The position numbers were made by a program, and so were the translations under genes. 40,487 bases of DNA from Achromobacter sp. UMC71 (GTDB taxonomy: Bacteria; Pseudomonadota; Gammaproteobacteria; Burkholderiales; Burkholderiaceae_B). Of the stretch, positions 1 to 8,769 are shown piece by piece (position 1 is the first letter of the stretch; each line of letters opens with the position of its first letter). The notes below the pieces were generated by a model. It was not told the origin of the DNA. It made no database searches and saw only the letters and a program-made list of their open reading frames with translations. The stretch spans positions 1-40,487 of the forward strand of contig NZ_LZZT01000001.1 of assembly GCF_014170305.1 (NCBI RefSeq), given 5' to 3'.

Positions 1-1
1 C

Positions 2-148
2 CGCCCCGCCCCAGGCCGCCGCCTGCGCCGCCTGCTGGCCGTGCTGGCCTTGTTGTTCGGCGGCCTGGGCGCCGAGGCCGTGCAACCCGGCCCCTGCCAG
101 CTGATCTGCAACACCCTAGTCCGCCGCCGCGACCCGCCCGGTGAGTAG
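2..148 (+). CDS. C-terminal end of an unidentified protein (5' end outside the window)
   Basis: An open frame runs from the window edge to a TAG stop at 146-148. It encodes about 48 residues: an arginine-rich start, a hydrophobic stretch of leucine, alanine, valine and glycine (about residues 10-25), then a polar tail with two cysteines. This could be the end of a membrane or exported protein. The codons are GC3-rich like the neighbours, but any frame can look open in such GC-rich DNA. No family is recognised. It lies 69 bases upstream of the response regulator on the same strand. Confidence 0.3.
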   Translation, partial: RPAPGRRLRRLLAVLALLFGGLGAEAVQPGPCQLICNTLVRRRDPPGE

Positions 149-217
149 AATGGCCTCACCCCGGCAACGCCGCGCCTCCCACGCCCTGCTCCACGCCATC
201 CGCACCGATAACGCGCC

Positions 218-955
218 ATGGACCACCCAGACCACATCCTGATCGTCGACGACGACCGCGACATCCGCGAACTGGCCGGCAACTTCCTCAAGAAGAACGG
301 CCTGAATGTCACCCTGGCCGCCGATGGCCGCCAGATGCGCTCCCTGCTCGAAAGCCTGACGGTCGACCTGATCGTGCTGGACATCATGATGCCCGGCGAC
401 GACGGCCTGGTACTGTGCCGCGAGCTGCGCGCCGGCAAGCACCGCCGCACCCCCATCCTGCTGCTGACCGCGCGCGACGAGGACATGGATCGCGTGCTCG
501 GCCTGGAAATGGGCGCCGACGATTACCTCGTCAAGCCGTTCGTGGCGCGCGAACTGCTGGCACGCATCAAGGCCATCTTGCGCCGCACCCGCATGCTGCC
601 CCCCAATTTCCAGGTGACCGAACCCGGCCGCGAGGTCCGGTTCGGCGGTTGGACGCTGGACACCACCGCGCGCCACCTGCTGGACACCGACGGCACCATC
701 GTGTCGCTCAGCGGCGCCGAATACCGGCTGTTGCGCGTCTTTCTGGACCATCCCCAGCGCGTGCTGAATCGCGACCAGTTGCTGAACCTGACGCAGGGCC
801 GCGACGCCGATTTCTTCGGCCGCTCGATCGACCTGCTGGTCAGCCGGCTGCGCCAGCGGCTGCGCGAAGACGCGCGCGAACCCGTGTACATCAAGACCGT
901 ACGCAGCGAAGGGTATGTGTTCGCCGCGCAGGTCGGCGTGTCCGAGGCGCCGTAG
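218..955 (+). CDS. OmpR-family two-component response regulator
   Basis: Transcriptional regulator of 245 residues activated by phosphorylation. The N-terminal receiver domain (about 5-120) has the acidic cluster D11-D13, phosphoacceptor D55 in a VLDIMMPG motif, T84 and K106 in the YLVKPF motif. The C-terminal winged-helix DNA-binding domain (about 140-238) has the usual ending, YIKTVRSEGYVF. The stop is followed at once by the ATG of the histidine kinase, so the two form a translationally linked pair. The family is certain. The stimulus and target genes cannot be read from the sequence. Confidence 0.95.
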   Translation: MDHPDHILIVDDDRDIRELAGNFLKKNGLNVTLAADGRQMRSLLESLTVDLIVLDIMMPGDDGLVLCRELRAGKHRRTPILLLTARDEDMDRVLGLEMGADDYLVKPFVARELLARIKAILRRTRMLPPNFQVTEPGREVRFGGWTLDTTARHLLDTDGTIVSLSGAEYRLLRVFLDHPQRVLNRDQLLNLTQGRDADFFGRSIDLLVSRLRQRLREDAREPVYIKTVRSEGYVFAAQVGVSEAP

Positions 956-2275
956 ATGGCCTGGGCTCCGGCGCTGCGCCGCTGGCCTCGCACCCTGGCC
1001 AGCCGGCTGTTCCTGATTTTCCTGGTGGGCCTGGTGCTGGCCCACGCACTGTCGTTCGCCCTGCTGTTCTACGAGCGCTACCAGTCCGCCAAGAGCGTCA
1101 TGCTGGACGACCTGGAACGCGACGTGGTGGTGGCGCTGGCTATCCTGAACCGCCTGCCGGCCGCCGAACGCGCCGAGTGGTTGCCGCGCCTGGGCAGCAG
1201 CCACCGCCAATACCTGCTGGGCCCCGGCGACGCCGACCGGCCGCTGCAGACACCGGCGGCCGAAGGCGTGCGCAATTCGATCCAGACCGCCTTGAACGGC
1301 GCCTACCCGCTGGCGTTCGGCACCGTGGGCAGCGACCCTCAGCATATCCAGATGCGCACCACCCTGGCCGATGGCCAGCCGGTCACCCTCGATATCCACA
1401 TGACCATCATGCCGCTGGCGGTATGGCTGCCGGCGGTGCTGGCGGCCCAGCTGGTCCTGCTGATCCTGTGCGCGTGGCTGGCCGTGCGCCTGGCTATCCG
1501 CCCGCTGACGCACCTGGCCGGCGCGGCCGACGCGATGAGCCCGGACCGCCAAAGTCCGCGCCTGGCCGAGGGCGGCCCCGCGGAAGTCGCGCAAGCGTCC
1601 GCCGCGTTCAACGCCATGCAGGACCGCATCGCGGCCCACCTGGCCGAACGCATGCAGATCCTGGGCGCGATCTCGCACGATCTGCAAACGCCGATCACCC
1701 GCATGAAGCTGCGGTCCGAATTCATGGACGATTCGATCGACCGCGACAAGCTCACGCAGGATCTGCAGGAGGTCGAGCAACTGGTGCGCGACGGCCTGGC
1801 TTATGCGCGCAGCGCGGGCGCTGCCACCGAACCGGTGGTGCGCGTCGATCTGGACGCCTTTCTGGACAGCCTGGTGTGCGACTACGCCGACATCGGCAAG
1901 CCGGTGACGCTGCAAGGCCAGTACCCCGCGCCCTGGCAGACGCGGCCGCGCGCGCTGCGCCGGGTGCTGGGCAACCTGATCGACAACGCCCTGAAATTTG
2001 GCGGCGCGGCCGAGGTCGTCATGGGGCCGGCCGACGCCGGCGGCGTGTCGATCAAGGTGCTGGACCGCGGCCCGGGCATCCCCGACCAGGCATTGCAGGC
2101 GGTGCTGCAGCCGTTTTACCGGCTCGAAGGCTCGCGCAACCGCGACAGCGGCGGCACCGGCCTGGGCCTGGCCATCGCGCAGCAGCTGGCGGGCATCCTG
2201 GACGGCGAATTGCGCCTGAAGAACCGCGAAGGCGGCGGTCTGGAAGCAGAGATACGGCTCAAGCCCGCGGGCTGA
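956..2275 (+). CDS. Sensor histidine kinase, EnvZ/RstB type
   Basis: Inner-membrane sensor of 439 residues that should phosphorylate the regulator encoded just upstream. Visible parts in order: TM1 (about 17-40), a periplasmic region of about 115 residues, TM2 (about 158-182), HAMP linker, dimerisation/phosphoacceptor domain with H241 in an ISHDLQTPITR motif, and an ATPase domain with N box (NLIDNALKFG), DRGPGIP and GTGLGLAIA motifs. The Q in HDLQTP is typical of the EnvZ/RstB subgroup. The ATG directly abuts the TAG of the response regulator with no spacer. A strong terminator follows at 2327-2360. Confidence 0.95.
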   Translation: MAWAPALRRWPRTLASRLFLIFLVGLVLAHALSFALLFYERYQSAKSVMLDDLERDVVVALAILNRLPAAERAEWLPRLGSSHRQYLLGPGDADRPLQTPAAEGVRNSIQTALNGAYPLAFGTVGSDPQHIQMRTTLADGQPVTLDIHMTIMPLAVWLPAVLAAQLVLLILCAWLAVRLAIRPLTHLAGAADAMSPDRQSPRLAEGGPAEVAQASAAFNAMQDRIAAHLAERMQILGAISHDLQTPITRMKLRSEFMDDSIDRDKLTQDLQEVEQLVRDGLAYARSAGAATEPVVRVDLDAFLDSLVCDYADIGKPVTLQGQYPAPWQTRPRALRRVLGNLIDNALKFGGAAEVVMGPADAGGVSIKVLDRGPGIPDQALQAVLQPFYRLEGSRNRDSGGTGLGLAIAQQLAGILDGELRLKNREGGGLEAEIRLKPAG

Positions 2276-2326
2276 TTCGCGCGGCGTGCCCGGCATGCCC
2301 GGCGGCGAGTCCGCGCACAATGAAAA

Positions 2327-2360
2327 AAACGCCCCGCCAGAAGGCTCCGGCGGGGCGTTT
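2327..2360. terminator. Bidirectional intrinsic terminator between the kinase gene and ohr
   Basis: A perfect 12-bp inverted repeat (AAACGCCCCGCC at 2327-2338, GGCGGGGCGTTT at 2349-2360) with a 10-base loop. It has an A-run on the left arm and a T-run on the right arm, so it can end transcription of the convergent kinase and ohr genes from both sides. Confidence 0.85.
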
Positions 2361-2378
2361 CACACGCAGCCAGCCGTA

Positions 2379-2804
2379 TCAGGCAATCGAGAATTCCACA
2401 TCGATATTGCCGCGGATCGCGGCCGAGTACGGGCAGGTCTGGTGCGCGGTTTCCACCAGTTGGCGCTGTTGCTCGGCCGGCAGCCCCGGCAGCGAGATGT
2501 GCAGGTTGACGCCCAGCGCGTACTTCGCGCCGCCGTCGGTCTTGCCCAACGACACCTCGGCGTCCACCGCCACGTCGCGCGGCACCGTGATGCCCAGCTT
2601 GGCGCCGGCCAGCTGCATGGCGCCGATGAAGCAGGCGGAATAGCCGATGCCGAACAACTGTTCGGGATTGGTGCCGGGCCTGCCCGACCCCGGCGGGCTG
2701 AGCGGCAGCGTCAGCGCGCCGTCATCGGTGCGGCCGGCGCCATCGCGCCCGCCGGTGGTGTAGGTGCGCGCGGTGTACAGAACGGTTTCCAGCGGTTTGG
2801 CCAT
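2379..2804 (-). CDS. ohr: Organic hydroperoxide resistance protein Ohr (OsmC superfamily)
   Basis: Thiol peroxidase of 141 residues that reduces organic and fatty-acid hydroperoxides in the cytoplasm. The N-terminus (LYTARTYTTGGRDG) and GTNPEQLFGIGYSACFIGAM are Ohr signatures. The two catalytic cysteines are C58 and C124 (HQTCPYS), with the active-site R20 and E48 also present. The start at 2804 is chosen because AAGGAG lies just upstream; the open frame continues 24 codons further without a better ribosome site. No OhrR-type MarR repressor lies next to it. Transcription faces the kinase gene across a shared terminator. Confidence 0.95.
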   Translation of the reverse strand: MAKPLETVLYTARTYTTGGRDGAGRTDDGALTLPLSPPGSGRPGTNPEQLFGIGYSACFIGAMQLAGAKLGITVPRDVAVDAEVSLGKTDGGAKYALGVNLHISLPGLPAEQQRQLVETAHQTCPYSAAIRGNIDVEFSIA

Positions 2805-2965
2805 GAGGGGCTCCTTGTGAGACATGCAGGGGGAAAAGCACGGCGTCGTGCCAACTGAGAGCCTGCATTCCAACAAGCCGCTGTATCCTGCATGTGTCCG
2901 CGCCCCGCGGAGTTTGCGTCGTACTGTATCGGCGCTCCCCTATTGCCGTCCCACCGACCCCACGC

Positions 2966-3664
2966 ATGAAACGAGCGATCATCATCGGCGCCACCTCCGG
3001 CATCGGCCGCGCCCTGGCCAAACAGCTGGCCAACGAAGGCTACGCCCTGGGCCTGGTCGGCCGCCGCGGCGAACTGCTGGACAGCCTGCGCGCCGAACTG
3101 CCGGGCACTGCCATCCACACCCTGGTGCTGGACGTGGCCCGCGATGCCGACGCCATACCCGCGCTGCGCGACCTGATCGCCCGCATGGAAGGCCTGGACC
3201 TGTGCGTCATCAGCGCCGGCGTGGGCTTTCTGAACACGGACCTGGACTGGGACAAGGAAGCGGACACCATCGCCGTCAATGTGCAGGGCTTCGCGGCCAT
3301 GGCCAACGTCGCGTTGCGGCATTTCATCCTGCATCGCAAAGGACACCTGGTGGGCATTTCATCGGTGGCGGCCCTGCGCGGTAGCGGCGCGGCGCCGGCC
3401 TACAACGCGTCCAAGGCGTTCGTGTCGAACTATCTGGACGGCCTGCGGCAGAAGGTGCGGCGGCTACAGCTGCCCATCGCGGTGACCGACGTGCGCCCCG
3501 GATTCGTGGCCACCGCCATGGCGCAAGGCAGCGGCCTGTTCTGGGTTGCCTCGCCGGAAAAGGCCGCCAGGCAGATCGCCCATGCGATCCGGCTGCGCAA
3601 GAACCGCGTCTACGTTACGCGGCGCTGGGCCTTGATCGCCGCGCTGCTCAAGCTGATGCCGTAA
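2966..3664 (+). CDS. Short-chain dehydrogenase/reductase (SDR)
   Basis: NAD(P)-dependent oxidoreductase of 232 residues. The nucleotide-binding motif GATSGIG sits near the N-terminus, and the catalytic S133, Y146 and K150 (YNASK) are all present. The start at 2966 (MKRAIIIGATSG) places the glycine motif at the usual distance; the frame is open 24 codons upstream, but that part does not resemble an SDR. The C-terminus holds a short hydrophobic/basic tail (about 205-232) seen in membrane-associated SDRs. The substrate is unknown. The 3' end overlaps the convergent LysR gene by 17 bases. Confidence 0.85.
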   Translation: MKRAIIIGATSGIGRALAKQLANEGYALGLVGRRGELLDSLRAELPGTAIHTLVLDVARDADAIPALRDLIARMEGLDLCVISAGVGFLNTDLDWDKEADTIAVNVQGFAAMANVALRHFILHRKGHLVGISSVAALRGSGAAPAYNASKAFVSNYLDGLRQKVRRLQLPIAVTDVRPGFVATAMAQGSGLFWVASPEKAARQIAHAIRLRKNRVYVTRRWALIAALLKLMP

Positions 3665-4604
3665 GCGGCGCGTCGCCCGGTTCGGGCGGCACCACCGTGA
3701 AGGCCCCGGGCCCCGCACGCTGCGTCATCGCATCCAGGATGCGCCCGGCCAACTCAGGCACCAGCGGATGCGGCGCCTGGCCAGCCAGCGTGGCCATGCC
3801 CACGTAGTAGTCGATGCGCGGGCGGAACGGCCGGCAGACAATGCCCATGTCCAGGCACAGCCCGGCGAACAGGCCGTTGACGATCGACACGCCCACACCC
3901 TGCGCCGCCAGCCGGCAAGCCATTTCCACCGAGTGCACTTCGGCCTTGATCTGCGGCATCATGCGCCCCTGCCGGAACGCCTGGTCGATCTGCTGGCGCA
4001 GCGAACGCTGCCGGCCCAGCAGCACCAGGTCGACACCGATCAGATCGGCGGACGCGACTTCGGGCAGCGCCGCCAGCGCATGCCCTGGCGGCATCACACA
4101 GACGGCCTCGGTGGCCAAGCGCAAGATCATGGACAGGCCCGAATTCATCGGCGGCGAGCGTACCAGCGCCAGATCGGCCTCGCGCCCCAGCACCGCGACC
4201 TCGCTGGTTTCATAGGTGCCCACCAGCACCTCCAGCGCCACGTCGGGATGGTCGGCCAGGAACGCATCTGCCACGGCCGGCATGACCGACTGCGCCACCG
4301 TGCTGGGCAATTGCACCCGGATGAGCGTGCGGCGCTGTCCGCCCAGCCGCAACTGGTTGACGTGGCGATGCAGCGACTCCGCGTCCGAAATCATGTTCTG
4401 CACGTCGGGCAACAGCGACTCGGCTTCGGCGGTGGGATGCAGCCGGCCCTTGCGACGTACGAACAGCGGCACGCCCAGGTCCGCTTCGAACTGGCTCAGG
4501 AGCCGGCTGACGGCCGGCTGGGACGAGCCCAGTCGTTGAGCGGCCTCGATCGTCGAGCCGGTGGTCATGAAGGCCAGGAAGGCCTCTAGCTGCTTGAAAT
4601 TCAT
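3648..4604 (-). CDS. LysR-family transcriptional regulator of the adjacent ABC transporter operon
   Basis: Regulator of 318 residues. The N-terminal winged HTH (about 1-60: FKQLEAFLAFMTTGSTIEAAQRLGSSQPAVSRLLSQFE) is followed by an effector-binding domain of periplasmic-binding-protein fold (about 90-300). The start at 4604 (MNFKQLEAFL) is the usual LysR start; the open frame extends 20 codons further. The gene is divergent from the transporter operon beginning near 4.8 kb, the normal layout when a LysR protein controls its neighbour. A dyad in the intergenic gap could be its site. Its last codons overlap the end of the SDR gene. Confidence 0.9.
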   Translation of the reverse strand: MNFKQLEAFLAFMTTGSTIEAAQRLGSSQPAVSRLLSQFEADLGVPLFVRRKGRLHPTAEAESLLPDVQNMISDAESLHRHVNQLRLGGQRRTLIRVQLPSTVAQSVMPAVADAFLADHPDVALEVLVGTYETSEVAVLGREADLALVRSPPMNSGLSMILRLATEAVCVMPPGHALAALPEVASADLIGVDLVLLGRQRSLRQQIDQAFRQGRMMPQIKAEVHSVEMACRLAAQGVGVSIVNGLFAGLCLDMGIVCRPFRPRIDYYVGMATLAGQAPHPLVPELAGRILDAMTQRAGPGAFTVVPPEPGDAPLTASA

Positions 4605-4688
4605 CTGTCGCGCGACGTCCGCGTAGCGGCCCCGCGCGAGGGCGTGGCCTAGGGTTAACACCAAATCTCTCGTAATTCACATAGGCTC

Positions 4689-4703
4689 ATGCTGGCTTGG
4701 CAT
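4689..4703. promoter_or_regulatory. Candidate LysR box (ATGC-N7-GCAT)
   Basis: A dyad ATGC at 4689-4692 and GCAT at 4700-4703, containing the T-N11-A pattern typical of LysR sites (4690-4702). It lies 85 bases before the LysR start and about 115 bases before the leader ORF of the transporter operon. Such short dyads occur by chance, so this is a suggestion only. Confidence 0.3.
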
Positions 4704-4817
4704 ACGGTTGCCAGCCCGGCGCGATGGATCGAACATTCCGCCCATCCGGATTCTCGCCATTCATGAATCCGTAATCAATACGCGATATCGCCGATATTTT
4801 CCGGCAAGGAGCCCCCG

Positions 4818-4865
4818 ATGCGCGCAGTTCCCCTTCCCGCCCCCTGTCGCCGCGCCGCGCCATGA
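4818..4865 (+). CDS. 15-residue leader ORF overlapping the permease start
   Basis: ATG at 4818 is preceded by a near-perfect Shine-Dalgarno AAGGAG (4806-4811) with 6-base spacing. It reads MRAVPLPAPCRRAAP and stops at TGA 4863-4865, which overlaps the permease ATG at 4862 as ATGA. The permease itself has no clear ribosome site of its own. Ribosomes therefore probably load at the leader and reinitiate at the permease. Whether the peptide only couples translation or also senses something (four prolines, three arginines) is unknown. Confidence 0.45.
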   Translation: MRAVPLPAPCRRAAP

Positions 4866-5836
4866 CCGCCTTCATCATCCGCCGGCTATGCCAAAGCGTC
4901 GTGATCCTGGCCATCACGTCGCTGATCGTGTTCGCCGGCGTCTACGCCATCGGCGACCCCATCGAAATCCTGGTGCCGGCCGACGCCACGCCCGCTGAAA
5001 TCGCGCAGGCGGTGCAATCGCTGGGCCTGGACCTGCCCTTGTACCAGCAGTACCTGAAGTTCGTGGTCAACGCGCTGCACGGCGACCTGGGCAACTCGTT
5101 CGTCTTCAACCAGCCCGCCATCCAGTTGATCCTGCAACGGCTGCCGGCCACGCTGGAGCTGGCCTGCGTGGCGCTGCTGCTGGCGCTGGCCATCGGCCTG
5201 CCGCTGGGCCTGGTGGCCGGCCTGAAACCCGATTCCGCGCTGGACCGCGGCATCATGACCGGGTCGATCCTGGGCTTCAGCCTGCCCAATTTCTGGCAAG
5301 GCATCATGCTGGTGCTGATCTTCTCGGTCACGCTGGGCTGGCTGCCATCCACTGGCCGCGGCCCCACCGGCGAATTCCTGGGCATGCGCACCAGCCTGGC
5401 GTCGTGGGACGGCATCCGCCACCTGATCCTGCCGGCGCTGAACCTGGCGCTGTTCAAAATCGCGCTGATCGTGCGCCTGACGCGCAGCGGCGTGCGCGAA
5501 ACCATGCCGCTGGACTACGTGAAGTTCGCCCGCGCCAAGGGCCTGCGCGAATCGCGCGTGATCGGCATGCACGTGCTCAAGAACATCCTGATCCCCATCG
5601 TCACCGTGGTCGGCATGGAGTTCGGCTCGCTGATCGCATTTGCCACCGTCACCGAAACCATCTTCGCCTGGCCCGGCGTGGGCAAGCTCATCATCGACAG
5701 CATCATGAAACTGGACCGGCCCGTGGTGGTCGCCTACCTGCTGATCGTGGTCACCATGTTCATCGTGCTCAACCTGCTGGTCGACATCCTCTATTCCATC
5801 CTGGATCCCCGTGTCCGCGTGGGAGCCTCCGAATGA
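4862..5836 (+). CDS. Peptide-type ABC transporter permease, DppB family
   Basis: First inner-membrane subunit (324 residues) of an oligopeptide/dipeptide/nickel-type importer. It starts with the classical MTAFIIRRLCQSVVIL helix, then shows about six membrane segments and the conserved permease loop (YVKFARAKGLRESRVIGMHVLKN, about 219-241) that contacts the ATPases. The ending IDILYSILDPRVR is typical of DppB/OppB proteins. The stop overlaps the next start as ATGA (5833-5836). Genes from here to 12319 form one operon. Confidence 0.93.
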   Translation: MTAFIIRRLCQSVVILAITSLIVFAGVYAIGDPIEILVPADATPAEIAQAVQSLGLDLPLYQQYLKFVVNALHGDLGNSFVFNQPAIQLILQRLPATLELACVALLLALAIGLPLGLVAGLKPDSALDRGIMTGSILGFSLPNFWQGIMLVLIFSVTLGWLPSTGRGPTGEFLGMRTSLASWDGIRHLILPALNLALFKIALIVRLTRSGVRETMPLDYVKFARAKGLRESRVIGMHVLKNILIPIVTVVGMEFGSLIAFATVTETIFAWPGVGKLIIDSIMKLDRPVVVAYLLIVVTMFIVLNLLVDILYSILDPRVRVGASE

Positions 5837-6741
5837 CCGCCCCTGTTTCCAAGACCTGGCTGCCCAGCCGCGACACCACGTTCGGCCAGGCGCTGCACGG
5901 CGTGCTGGACAGCCGCCCCGCCACCGTTGCCGCGGCCGTGTTCCTGGTGCTGGTGCTGGCGGCGCTGCTGGCGCCGTGGATCGCGCCGCAGAATCCGTAT
6001 GACCTGGCCGCCATCACCATCCTGGACGGCCGCATGCCGCCGGGCAGTCAGGGCATCTATGGCGACATCTACTGGGCCGGCACCGACGCCCAGGGCCGCG
6101 ACATGCTGTCGGCCATGATGTATGGCCTGCGCACCAGCCTCAGCGTCGGCGTCTTGAGCGGCCTGTTCGCGATGGCGGTGGGCACGGTGCTGGGCCTGAC
6201 CGCCGCCTATTTCGGCGGCCGCATCGACGCGCTGATCATGCGCCTGGTGGACCTGATGCTGGGTTTTCCGACCATCCTGGTGGCGCTGATGATGCTTGCC
6301 ATCCTGGGCCAGGGCGTGGACAAGGTGATCCTGGCGCTGGTGGTGGTGCAGTGGGCCTACTTCGCCCGCGCCGTGCGCGCCACGGCCGTGGTCGAGCGGC
6401 GCAAGGAATACATGGAGGCCGCCCTGTGCCTGGGCCTGAGCCATCGCCGCGCGCTGTTCAGCCAGTTGCTGCCCAACTGCATTCCGCCGGTCATCGTCAT
6501 CGCCATGATCCAGACCGCCAACGCCATCGCCGCCGAGGCCACGCTCAGCTTCCTGGGTATCGGCCTGCCGGTCACCGAACCGTCGCTGGGCCTGCTGATC
6601 GCCAACGGCTACCAGCAGATGCTGGCCGGCCTGTACTGGATCAGCGTGTTCCCCGGCGTGCTGTTGCTGACCGTGGTCTTCACCATGAACATCGTGGGCG
6701 ACCGTGTCCGCGAGGCGCTCAATCCGCGCCTGCAGAAATAG
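5833..6741 (+). CDS. Peptide-type ABC transporter permease, DppC family
   Basis: Second permease subunit, 302 residues. An N-terminal cytoplasmic segment precedes TM1 (about 30-50). The family signature GTDAQGRDMLSAMMYGLRTSL and the EAA loop (YMEAALCLGLSHRRALFSQLLPN) are clear, and the protein ends GDRVREALNPRLQK as DppC/OppC proteins do. The start at 5833 overlaps the stop of the first permease; the longer open frame upstream is not transporter-like. Confidence 0.93.
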   Translation: MTAPVSKTWLPSRDTTFGQALHGVLDSRPATVAAAVFLVLVLAALLAPWIAPQNPYDLAAITILDGRMPPGSQGIYGDIYWAGTDAQGRDMLSAMMYGLRTSLSVGVLSGLFAMAVGTVLGLTAAYFGGRIDALIMRLVDLMLGFPTILVALMMLAILGQGVDKVILALVVVQWAYFARAVRATAVVERRKEYMEAALCLGLSHRRALFSQLLPNCIPPVIVIAMIQTANAIAAEATLSFLGIGLPVTEPSLGLLIANGYQQMLAGLYWISVFPGVLLLTVVFTMNIVGDRVREALNPRLQK

Positions 6742-6751
6742 GACTCGCGCC

Positions 6752-7732
6752 ATGACAAGCACCCCAACCCTTTCCGTGCGCAACCTGCGCACCTGGTTCC
6801 ATACCCGCGCCGGCCTGGTGCGGGCGGTGGACGACGTCAGCTTCGACGTGCATCCCGGCGAGATCCTGGGCCTGGTCGGCGAGTCCGGCTCGGGCAAGTC
6901 CATCACCGGCTTTTCCATCCTGGGCCTGATCGATCCCCCGGGACGCATCGACGGCGGCCAGATCCTGTTCAAGGGCACCGACCTGGCGACGTTGTCGCGC
7001 GAAGAACTGCGCCAGTTGCGCGGCAACCGCATCGCCATGGTGTTCCAGGACCCGATGATGACGCTGAACCCGGTGTTCCGCATCGAAACGCAGATGGTCG
7101 AAACCGTGCAGAGCCACGAGCGCTGCAGCCGTAAGGCGGCCTGGGCCCGCGCCCGCGACACGCTGGCGGCGGTGGGCATCCCGTCGCCGGACGAGCGCCT
7201 GAAGGCCTATCCGCACCAGTTGTCCGGCGGCATGCGCCAGCGCGTGGCCATCGCCATCGCCATGCTGCACAAGCCCGACCTGATCATCGCCGACGAGCCC
7301 ACCACCGCGCTGGACGTCACCATCCAGGCGCAGATCCTGGCCGAAATGCAGAAGCTGTGCGCCGAAACCGGCACCGCGATGGTCTGGGTCAGCCACGACC
7401 TGGCGGTGGTGGCCGGCCTGGCCGACCGCGTCTGCGTGATGTATGCCGGCCGCGTGGTCGAATCGGGCCCCACCGACGACATCCTGGACCGCCCGCGGCA
7501 TCCCTACACCATCGGCCTGATCGGCTCGGTCCCCAGCAACGAACACACCGGCGACCGGCTGTACCAGATTCCCGGCATGGCGCCGTCGCCGCTGGCGTTG
7601 CCGCCCGGCTGCGCCTTCAACCCGCGCTGCGGCCACGCGTCCGATCGCTGCCGCACCGAGCAGCCGCCCATCGAAACGGCTGACGGCCGCAGCCACCGCT
7701 GCTTTCATCCCCAGACAGGAGCTTTCTCGTGA
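6752..7732 (+). CDS. Peptide-type ABC transporter ATPase, DppD family
   Basis: ATPase of 326 residues. Walker [10 protein letters not shown]-loop ([11 protein letters not shown]), ABC signature LSGGMRQRV, Walker B ([12 protein letters not shown]) and the switch histidine (WVSHDLAVV) are all present. The C-terminal oligopeptide-transporter extension with [15 protein letters not shown] has the cysteines known as a [4Fe-4S] site in some DppD proteins. The start at 6752 ([12 protein letters not shown]) follows the previous stop by 10 bases. Confidence 0.93.
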   Translation: MTSTPTLSVRNLRTWFHTRAGLVRAVDDVSFDVHPGEILGLVGESGSGKSITGFSILGLIDPPGRIDGGQILFKGTDLATLSREELRQLRGNRIAMVFQDPMMTLNPVFRIETQMVETVQSHERCSRKAAWARARDTLAAVGIPSPDERLKAYPHQLSGGMRQRVAIAIAMLHKPDLIIADEPTTALDVTIQAQILAEMQKLCAETGTAMVWVSHDLAVVAGLADRVCVMYAGRVVESGPTDDILDRPRHPYTIGLIGSVPSNEHTGDRLYQIPGMAPSPLALPPGCAFNPRCGHASDRCRTEQPPIETADGRSHRCFHPQTGAFS

Positions 7733-8769
7733 ACCCGCAGATCCTGATGCAAGCCAGCCAGGTATCGCGCCTGTTCGTCAAACGGCCCGACTACGCCGAA
7801 CGGCTGGCCGGCCTGCTGGGCGCCAAGGTCGCCACCCAGACCGTGCATGCGGTGGACCGGATCGACCTGACCATCCATCAAGGCGAAGTGGTGGGCCTGG
7901 TGGGCGAATCCGGCTGCGGCAAGTCGACGCTGGGCCGGGTCCTGGCGGGGATCTTGCCCGCCACTTCGGGCACGATCCAGACGCCGGCCGGCGAGCTATC
8001 GCGCCTGACGGGCCAGGCCGCGCACGCGCAGCGCATGGCCACGCAAATGATCTTCCAGGATCCGATGTCCTCGCTCAATCCGCGCAAGCGGGTGCGCGAC
8101 ATCATCGGCGAGGCGCCGCTGGCCAACGGCATCATCGCGCGCCGCGACTATGACGACTACGTGGTGCAGGTGATGCGCCGCGTGGGCCTGGACCCCGACT
8201 ACCGCAACCGCTTCCCGCACCAGTTCTCGGGCGGCCAGCGCCAGCGCGTGGGCATCGGCCGGGCGTTGGCCGTCAAGCCGCAGTTCCTGATCTGCGACGA
8301 ATCGATCGCGGCGCTGGACGTGTCGATCCAGGCGCAGATCCTGAACCTGTTCATGGACCTGCGCCAGGACCTGGGCCTGACCTACCTGTTCATCAGTCAT
8401 GACCTGGGCGTGGTGCGGCGCATCAGCGACCGCACCGTGATCATGTACCTGGGCCGGGTAGTCGAATCCGGCCCCACGGCCGACGTCTTCCAGGCCCCGC
8501 GCCATCCCTACACCCAGGCGCTGCTGAACGAAGTGCCGCGTCTGTCGAACCGCAAGCGGCGCTTTCATGCCATCCAGGGCGAGATCCCGTCGCCGCTGCA
8601 TCCGCCGTCCGGCTGCCATTTCCATCCGCGCTGTCCGCAGGCCATGGCCCGTTGCAAGACCGAAGCGCCCCGGTTGCAGGCCACGGCCGACGGCCACCAG
8701 GCCGCTTGCCATCTGTTGGACGCCCCGCCAGATACATCCCCCCCGCAACAAGGAATCCGCGTTTCATGA
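7729..8769 (+). CDS. Peptide-type ABC transporter ATPase, DppF family
   Basis: Second ATPase, 346 residues. It has Walker A GESGCGKS, the Q-loop ([15 protein letters not shown]), signature [15 protein letters not shown], Walker B ([11 protein letters not shown]), the H-switch ([14 protein letters not shown]) and the C-terminal [15 protein letters not shown] extension. Walker B reads DES rather than the usual DEP, a mild variation. The start is GTG at 7729, overlapping the DppD stop (GTGA), with CAGGA upstream. Confidence 0.92.
   Translation: MNPQILMQASQVSRLFVKRPDYAERLAGLLGAKVATQTVHAVDRIDLTIHQGEVVGLVGESGCGKSTLGRVLAGILPATSGTIQTPAGELSRLTGQAAHAQRMATQMIFQDPMSSLNPRKRVRDIIGEAPLANGIIARRDYDDYVVQVMRRVGLDPDYRNRFPHQFSGGQRQRVGIGRALAVKPQFLICDESIAALDVSIQAQILNLFMDLRQDLGLTYLFISHDLGVVRRISDRTVIMYLGRVVESGPTADVFQAPRHPYTQALLNEVPRLSNRKRRFHAIQGEIPSPLHPPSGCHFHPRCPQAMARCKTEAPRLQATADGHQAACHLLDAPPDTSPPQQGIRVS

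Noticed and set aside
116..2320. A 734-codon open frame antisense to the two-component genes
   Set aside because: It is the mirror of strongly coding GC-rich genes with all motifs intact on the other strand. The translation is Gln/Arg/Ala/His-rich without any recognisable domain.
4708..4998. A 96-codon plus-strand frame spanning the importer promoter and permease start
   Set aside because: It has no ribosome site, shows shadow-type Arg/His/Pro composition and runs into the permease gene in another frame.
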